A stretch of 64,000 bases of DNA from Litomosoides sigmodontis (taxonomy: Eukaryota; Nematoda; Chromadorea; Rhabditida; Onchocercidae): the NCBI GenBank assembly GCA_963070105.1, contig OY718805.1, positions 2,803,501 through 2,867,500 on the forward strand, given 5' to 3'. Below are positions 54,101 through 64,000 of this stretch, piece by piece; the first letter of the stretch is position 1; each line of letters opens with the position of its first letter. Both the position numbers and the translations under genes were made by a program. Under the pieces are notes generated by a model, which ran no database searches, was not told where the DNA came from, and saw only the letters and a list, made by a program, of their open reading frames with translations.

Positions 54101-57100
54101 TATGATAGCAACGAACAGAATAATAACATTTATAAATTGACCTGTTAGAATTAATTTCAGTACAATGGTATTCGAATTACAACGACTGTCATTGTATCAT
54201 TTCATCCGGTATTTGTTTATTTGAAAATATTTCGCAGATTTCATTTTACAATATGCATGCAATCGTTTCGAACAGCAGTTTTTCTCAATTAATTCAATAA
54301 ATAAAAAATAAAAATTCAGATTTTCCTGACCAAAATAGATCGAGCATATCGACTCAATTGCTTTTACCTGGAATCATCAAAGACAATTACTCAACAACTG
54401 GAAATTAGGTATGCAATTATTCCATTATTAATGCAGCTGCTATTGCCATTCAACACTGTTCAATTATTAATTGCAATTTGCATGAAATTTGCTTTAAATT
54501 ACCCAAAACTTTGAACTTTAAAAGTTTTTGATATTTGAATTACGTGTGTGTACACTCGTATGTCACGTGAAAAACTACGGAAGTTTTCGCTTGCAGTATG
54601 ATGACAACGGAAGAGTTGCAGCACCAAGTGCAAATGCCAATTTGCAGGTACAATAAACTTATTAATAATTAATTTGGAAATTTATTCATTAAAAATTAGC
54701 CAAATTTTGAAGCACTCACAAATTCATCCATAAGTTCGTTTGTTAAATTTAATTTAAAAATCCAATCCTTTGTATTAGACATGGAAAATTTTAATTGAAC
54801 GAACATTTTTCGGTATGAAATTCTTGGTGGAAGTGCAGCAGGCGTACAGGTACGATATGCAAAAGTTGGCGATAGCGTTTACCATAGATGGACATGCATT
54901 GCCGAAACTGAAGGCATCTATTGCATGCGCGTGCATACCTGTACCGTAAGTGATGGACAAGGTGGTGAAGCGGTTCCTGTACTTGACAAAAAAGGGTTTG
55001 CAACGTTTAATTGCGAAAATTTCAAAAAATTTTCCAAGCAAATATTATAATTTCAATTAGTAAATGTAGAAGTGAAAAAATTTACTATTGAATACAATTA
55101 GCACTAAATTTTTTTTTAAATATATATGTATTTGATTGAAAATTACGTGAAAAAGTTACAAAAAAAAATTACGTGAAAAGAAATTACGTGAAAAGAAATT
55201 ACGTGATAGGATGAAAGATGAGTGAGGAATTTTTTTCTACGTTTAAAACTTACGCATTTTTTTAGATGCTCAGTTGATAAGTATTTATTGCTGGATTTGG
55301 AATATACCGGCGATCTAACAGCTGGACAAGAATCGCATGTTTTCAAATTTGCCGATCGTCCAGCACTTCATTTCAACTGTCAATTAGAGTTGACCACTAA
55401 AGATTACTATCGCGGATGCGCAAATGAGGTCAGTCTGACAGCTATCGAAAGCTTATCCAGCTACTAATTTCATCAATTGATCTTTTAACTCTTCAGCTGC
55501 TTCAGCTTCCTTTACTCTCATGCATATGCATATTTCGTTTCAGCGTCCAGTTTGCAAAGGTCAAGTACGAGTGGAGCCATCCGAACAAATTTACGAACAA
55601 CTTGTAGAGGAAGAGTAAGTTGTGCTACGGGTGCACTGCGATAATTTTTCAAATATTGACAAATTAATTACGAGTGTTTATTTTCGAAAATTTTTTCAGA
55701 ACACAAACATCCGCCTATCAGAGCAACAGCCAACAACACGGTTACTCAAGTAATAATTGCAATTTCATTCAAAAAATGTCTGCTTTTAATCGGAAATTTA
55801 ATTTTGAAATTTTTTTTCGTTTCAAATTTCAAACTCTTTTAGGTCCAACCGATACGGATTACAAAAGTCGCCAGTTATCAGCATATCAAAATAATGAAAT
55901 GGCATATTTATCATTACCCGGTCCACCAGCACCTCCTCCATCTCGATTATTTGATCCATCGCGTTTTCAATCTTCTCGACGATCAGTCTACTACACAGCT
56001 GATAGCAATTATGAAGTGAAGGTTGGGAAGTTTATTTCACCTGAGAAATTAACAATTTTAATTTCAATTTTTGTTTAGCTCAAATTTTGCCTTCTCAAAT
56101 TCACTCATTTATGTTTGATGTAAATTTTGCTAGCATTAATTTTGATTTAATCGCCTACTGCATAAGGATATCTCTACTGCATCACATACCGACCAGTACG
56201 GTGAAGCGGCTGGACAGGAAACAACAGCACTTTATGAGGACAGTGTGATTTATAAGCGATTGATCAGGAGGAAACGAAATTCAAGTACATTTTTCAACTT
56301 CACATTTCAATAATAAACATTTTCAAGTACTAAACGAGCAGTTGAAATTGCAGTTGTGAAGGAATGAAATTTGCTAATTTGCATTAAATTAATTTATTGT
56401 AAAATTCATTATAGCCAATAATCCGCGCTTTTCATCCAATTCTACAATTCTGCTGCAACCAAAGTTACGTGTCACCAATGTTGACCTTCCGGAACAACAC
56501 ATAATGGTATTTGACCTGGAAGACGAAAGTAAATCATACGCATTCAAATCTTTTCCCTTTTCTGCTTCGCACTCTTTCATCACTTTTTCTTCGCAGTAAA
56601 TTATTTCATTTGTAAAATTTGTGAAATTACAATCCTTGCTAGGTGCTGGAGAGATGAAACCGGAAAATTTCGATCGATTACTTAGTCCAACTAAAACATC
56701 CAGAATATGCCTGATAACAAGTATGTTAAGAAATTGAAATTTAAATTAATTAAAATTACTGCAGTGTAAGTGGTGCAGGGAAAAAAAAACTATTCAATAA
56801 TATTGACACATTTTTTTTTGCTGTTTAATAGGAATGGCTAAATTGAACCAATTAGTAACACTGAATTCACTTTCTAATTAACACTTTTGAAATAACTGAT
56901 AGCATAAATTAGCAAATTAAAATTGCACAATTCTCTCATTTTAGTCTGAAATTTAAATTTCAAATAATTTAACAAAATTTTTCAGGTCGATTAACAATGC
57001 TATTAGCTGCTGGCATGCTAGCGCTTGCTATCGTCACATTAGCACTGTTCATTAGTCTACGAAGAGGTGGATTGTTTCTGCGTGATAAGTTCAACAGATA

Positions 57101-57101
57101 A
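51178..57101 (+). CDS. Cuticlin-like ZP-domain transmembrane protein
   Basis: Predicted secreted/membrane ZP protein of the nematode cuticlin (CUT/CUTL) family, made by epidermis or other apical epithelia and polymerised in the extracellular matrix. Exons: 51178-51225, 53302-53347, 53489-53604, 53979-54050, 54161-54208, 54320-54408, 54597-54647, 54813-54995, 55266-55428, 55544-55614, 55700-55749, 55843-56021, 56167-56284, 56415-56528, 56643-56720 and 56986-57101, 513 residues. Signal peptide about 1-22. The ZP domain spans about 37-290, with conserved blocks [39 protein letters not shown] and [15 protein letters not shown]. The consensus furin site RRKR is at about 406-409, and a single membrane helix at about 480-499 is followed by a short basic tail. 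Between them lies a Pro/Ser/Gln-rich stretch. All phases agree, but the exon at 54813 is preceded by CG, not AG. The leader acceptor is probably TTTTTAG 17 bases before the ATG. Confidence 0.93.
55139..55208 (+). repeat. Short tandem repeat in a cuticlin intron
   Basis: ATTACGTGAAAAGAA is repeated two to four times with small changes, in the intron between the exons ending at 54995 and starting at 55266. Simple local duplication. Confidence 0.85.
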
Positions 57102-57319
57102 TTAATCCTTCGAACGTCAATGAACGTCTCCTTGCGTGCTTATTAACACGTTTTTCGCATATGTTACGTTTGCACTTCACGCAAAAATTTTTCACTTACA
57201 TCCGCACCCATCTGCACTTTTGCTTAAAATGTGAAATAATTGTAACAAAATGTATAGTTTTATTGTTTTTTTTTAAAAAAATTTTCCTAAAAAAAAATCA
57301 CTTAATGTTTTTGAAGTGC

Positions 57320-57325
57320 AATAAA
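57320..57325 (+). terminator. possible polyadenylation signal of the cuticlin-like gene
   Basis: AATAAA 219 bases after the stop codon and the first canonical hexamer downstream. The convergent arrestin-like gene ends about 1 kb further on. Confidence 0.45.
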
Positions 57326-58293
57326 TTAAAAGTGCAACATTTTTTAATTTTTTTTTCTTTTTGGTTTTTTTTGCTTCGCATTTTTTCCTTCTTCGCATTT
57401 CAAGATGGCGCAGCGAGAAAAGAGAATGGATGAAGATTTGAAATCATTGGGAATAATATTTTCCTCATATCTTCCCTCATTATTTTGTCAAATTTATGAA
57501 ATCTCCCAAACAGATAATTTCAAATGGCAATTAAATTTCGTTAAATAATTTTTTTAGTGTTTGATTTTATGATCAATTTTTTAATTTCGCATATTTTAAA
57601 TAATAATTTCCGCTGAATTATTGAACATTCTTTTCTTTTACACCTAAAACATTTGGTGCGTAAAATGTGTACATACTATGCTCTACAAAAGCTTACAAAG
57701 TGTTCTTTTCATTAGAAAAAGCCCATTGTTTCGTTCATTGGTGAATTTTAAAAATTTTTTTAATGCTTTTAAATAACTTTGAAAAAAAGACAAAGATGCA
57801 TTTGCAGTCGCATAAATTTGTGAAAATGAAAGGACTGATTGCGTTGAAACTGACAGAAACAAAAAATTTCACGCAAATTTTGGAATTCTTCCGCTGTTTT
57901 TCTCTTTCTTACATTGATGCTTATTTTCTGAAGCATTTTGTAAAACAAGAAGCTTTTTCCATGCTCTGTTCATAATTTCTTCATGAAAAACAAATAATTA
58001 AATTTGCATGTAAATTAATTTGAAAATAAAATTCTTTGATTTATTAGAAATTTAAAATTGAAATTTCTATAAGGAAATGGTAATCAAATGATAGCAAGAA
58101 TTTGTGTTAACCAGTTTATTTCAAATGAAAAATCAGTTATCATCATCATCATCATCATCATAAAATCATCAAATAATGTTAAATTTCCGTTAAGGTTAAG
58201 TGTGGCTTTCAATAAGCATTGATTTGGATTTTCGAATTTTAAAATTTCCGCTAACAGCTGATGCAGATTTCGCAATCTTAAAATAGTATTACA
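57326..58293. other. Region between two convergent genes
   Basis: About 1 kb of AT-rich sequence between the 3' ends of the cuticlin-like and arrestin-like genes. The open frames at 57,161-57,433 and 57,763-57,975 (plus) and 58,084-58,275 (minus, with a run of Met from a CAT repeat) have no gene-like support. Confidence 0.6.
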
Positions 58294-62660
<4,367 letters not shown>

Positions 62661-64000
62661 GCTGTTACTGCAATTCACACTGTCATTGCTAAATTAGTCA
62701 AAATGAATTTAAATGCCATAAAAATCGTCTAACATTCAATCAAAAATAACAAAAATTTCAAATAAATTGATAAGAAAATTGTTGTGAATTCATACAAAAT
62801 ATTCATTTATTGAATTGAACAAAAAAAAAGAACTTAAATTGCTAACTTTAATTTGAAAGTAAAATTTAGTTATTGATATTATTTGGACGGAAGAGAAAGT
62901 AGTTAAAGAAATAATTTTTTAGAAAATAATCCCTCTCCTTTTATGTATTTGATAAGATCATTTATGAATTTAGGAAATGTTAGGAGGAATTGTTGCCATT
63001 CGAATTATTATGAAAAAAAAGAAATTGATGAAAATAAAAAATACATTAGTCGTTTTTTTTTTGCTAACTGCAATGACTATTAGTATGTCTTTTGTAGTAG
63101 AATTTGGTAATCAAATGAAATATTCATTTCATTCCATTTCAAGTTGACCGATGTTCGACCACAGTAAAATCAATGAATGGTACTTTGATCACTTAATTAA
63201 GGTAATAGTTTTATGAAAAAGCTATGGCAATATGACGCTGAAATCGAGAATCGTAAAAAGAGAAATAGCATAAGTTCGAATATTTTAGCTTCATCAAATC
63301 TCAGCTTTTTCCTTTTGTAAATCAATCAATCATTTGAGCGCATTGTAGATCAGATTGAATTTTCCCACTCAAAGGATTAAAAGAAAATAGCGAGGGAGAA
63401 GTGAACGAAAGTTACAGTCATAGGTGACTTATGCAAATGATTGCTAACATCTGAAATCATTTGGAAAAGATGGTTGAAAAGGGCAAAAAGTTGTCCAATC
63501 CTCAACAAATAGAAAGCAAATAACTAAACTTAACTGATAGCTTAAATAGTATTTATCCATTTATGATTTAACAACAAAAAAAAACAATTATTAAAACAAA
63601 AAAACAAATGTTGCTAAAGTTAAAATCACGAAAAACACAGGAACGCTGTTAAAATTAAAATCCTGAAAAAGAAGAATAATGAAAGCGCAATGGGATGATA
63701 GCCTCTCATTCTTTTTAATGTTGAAAGCCATATTCCTCTGGGAGGCAAAAAAAAATGCATAAATTGTGAAGTCAACAACTAAACAGTGAAATTTAAGATG
63801 AAAAATGAAGCAAGCATTGCATGCAATACCATCGCTGTTCAATTATCTTTAATATTCATAAAATTTCATTTCAATATTGTACTACAACGTATGTACGTAC
63901 ATCTGTTATTAATAGCTTGTTGATTTAATTTATTATTCTTTCAAGAATGCCACAAGCAAATTTTAGCACTATTAATTGATCCATTTTATCGTAAAGAACG
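62661..64000. other. Region upstream of the arrestin-like gene
   Basis: AT-rich sequence with no supportable exon on either strand. The minus-strand frame at 63,591-63,842 has no recognisable feature. The promoter of the arrestin-like gene should lie here, but no element can be named. Confidence 0.55.

Noticed and set aside
57161..57975. Plus-strand frames after the cuticlin-like gene
   Set aside because: Phe/Lys-rich products of T- and A-runs in the 3' region; no start context or conservation clues.

Overview
The window is nuclear DNA of a nematode. It is strongly AT-rich and has many short exons with nematode-type 3' splice sites (TTTTCAG-like). Several start codons lie a few bases after an AG that could accept a spliced leader. 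Gene content (cuticlin-type ZP protein, arrestin-domain protein, EFL-3-type E2F) also fits. Intron sizes and base composition suggest a clade III (filarial-like) worm, but the species cannot be read from the sequence. Exon models below were built by hand from reading frame, splice phase and protein-family recognition; no search was run.

Layout: (1) 1-4,838 shows no gene. (2) 4,839-6,077 (+) is a complete dUTPase with all five motifs. (3) 6,078-13,203 is non-coding, with small repeats and one GC-richer block. (4) 13,204-24,814 (+) is an atypical E2F of the E2F7/8 (EFL-3) type with two DNA-binding domains. It has a very long acidic N-terminal extension carrying a degenerate W-containing repeat, and its putative 5-kb first intron holds four E2F consensus sites. 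(5) 27,962-39,732 (+) is a run of five housekeeping genes on one strand: PUS3, farnesyltransferase/GGTase-I alpha, RTRAF (with a probable GC-AG intron), AK6 and mitochondrial ribosomal protein mL53. Part or all of it may be an operon. (6) 39,733-51,177 is a gene-poor 11.4 kb. It contains two 413-414 bp repeat arms in inverted orientation (about 98% identical, 6.8 kb apart), a 40-bp minisatellite, and a possible two-exon gene for a small coiled-coil protein (41,330-42,074, minus). (7) 51,178-57,101 (+) is a 16-exon cuticlin-like ZP protein with signal peptide, furin site and C-terminal membrane anchor; one intron lacks an AG acceptor. (8) 58,294-62,660 (minus), convergent with it, is an arrestin-domain protein. 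One of its introns contains a tRNA-Phe(GAA) gene and another a long AAC microsatellite. The remainder to 64,000 shows no gene.

Functionally the window mixes nucleotide metabolism and cell-cycle control (dUTPase, a classical E2F target in animals, and an E2F repressor), RNA modification and processing (PUS3, RTRAF), prenylation, ribosome biogenesis (AK6, mL53), cuticle (ZP protein) and receptor trafficking (arrestin-like). I see no clearly new multi-gene system. The best candidates for something undescribed are the repeat-bearing N-terminus of the E2F protein, the E2F-site cluster in its intron, the inverted-repeat pair with the small coiled-coil gene inside, and the non-AG acceptor in the cuticlin gene.
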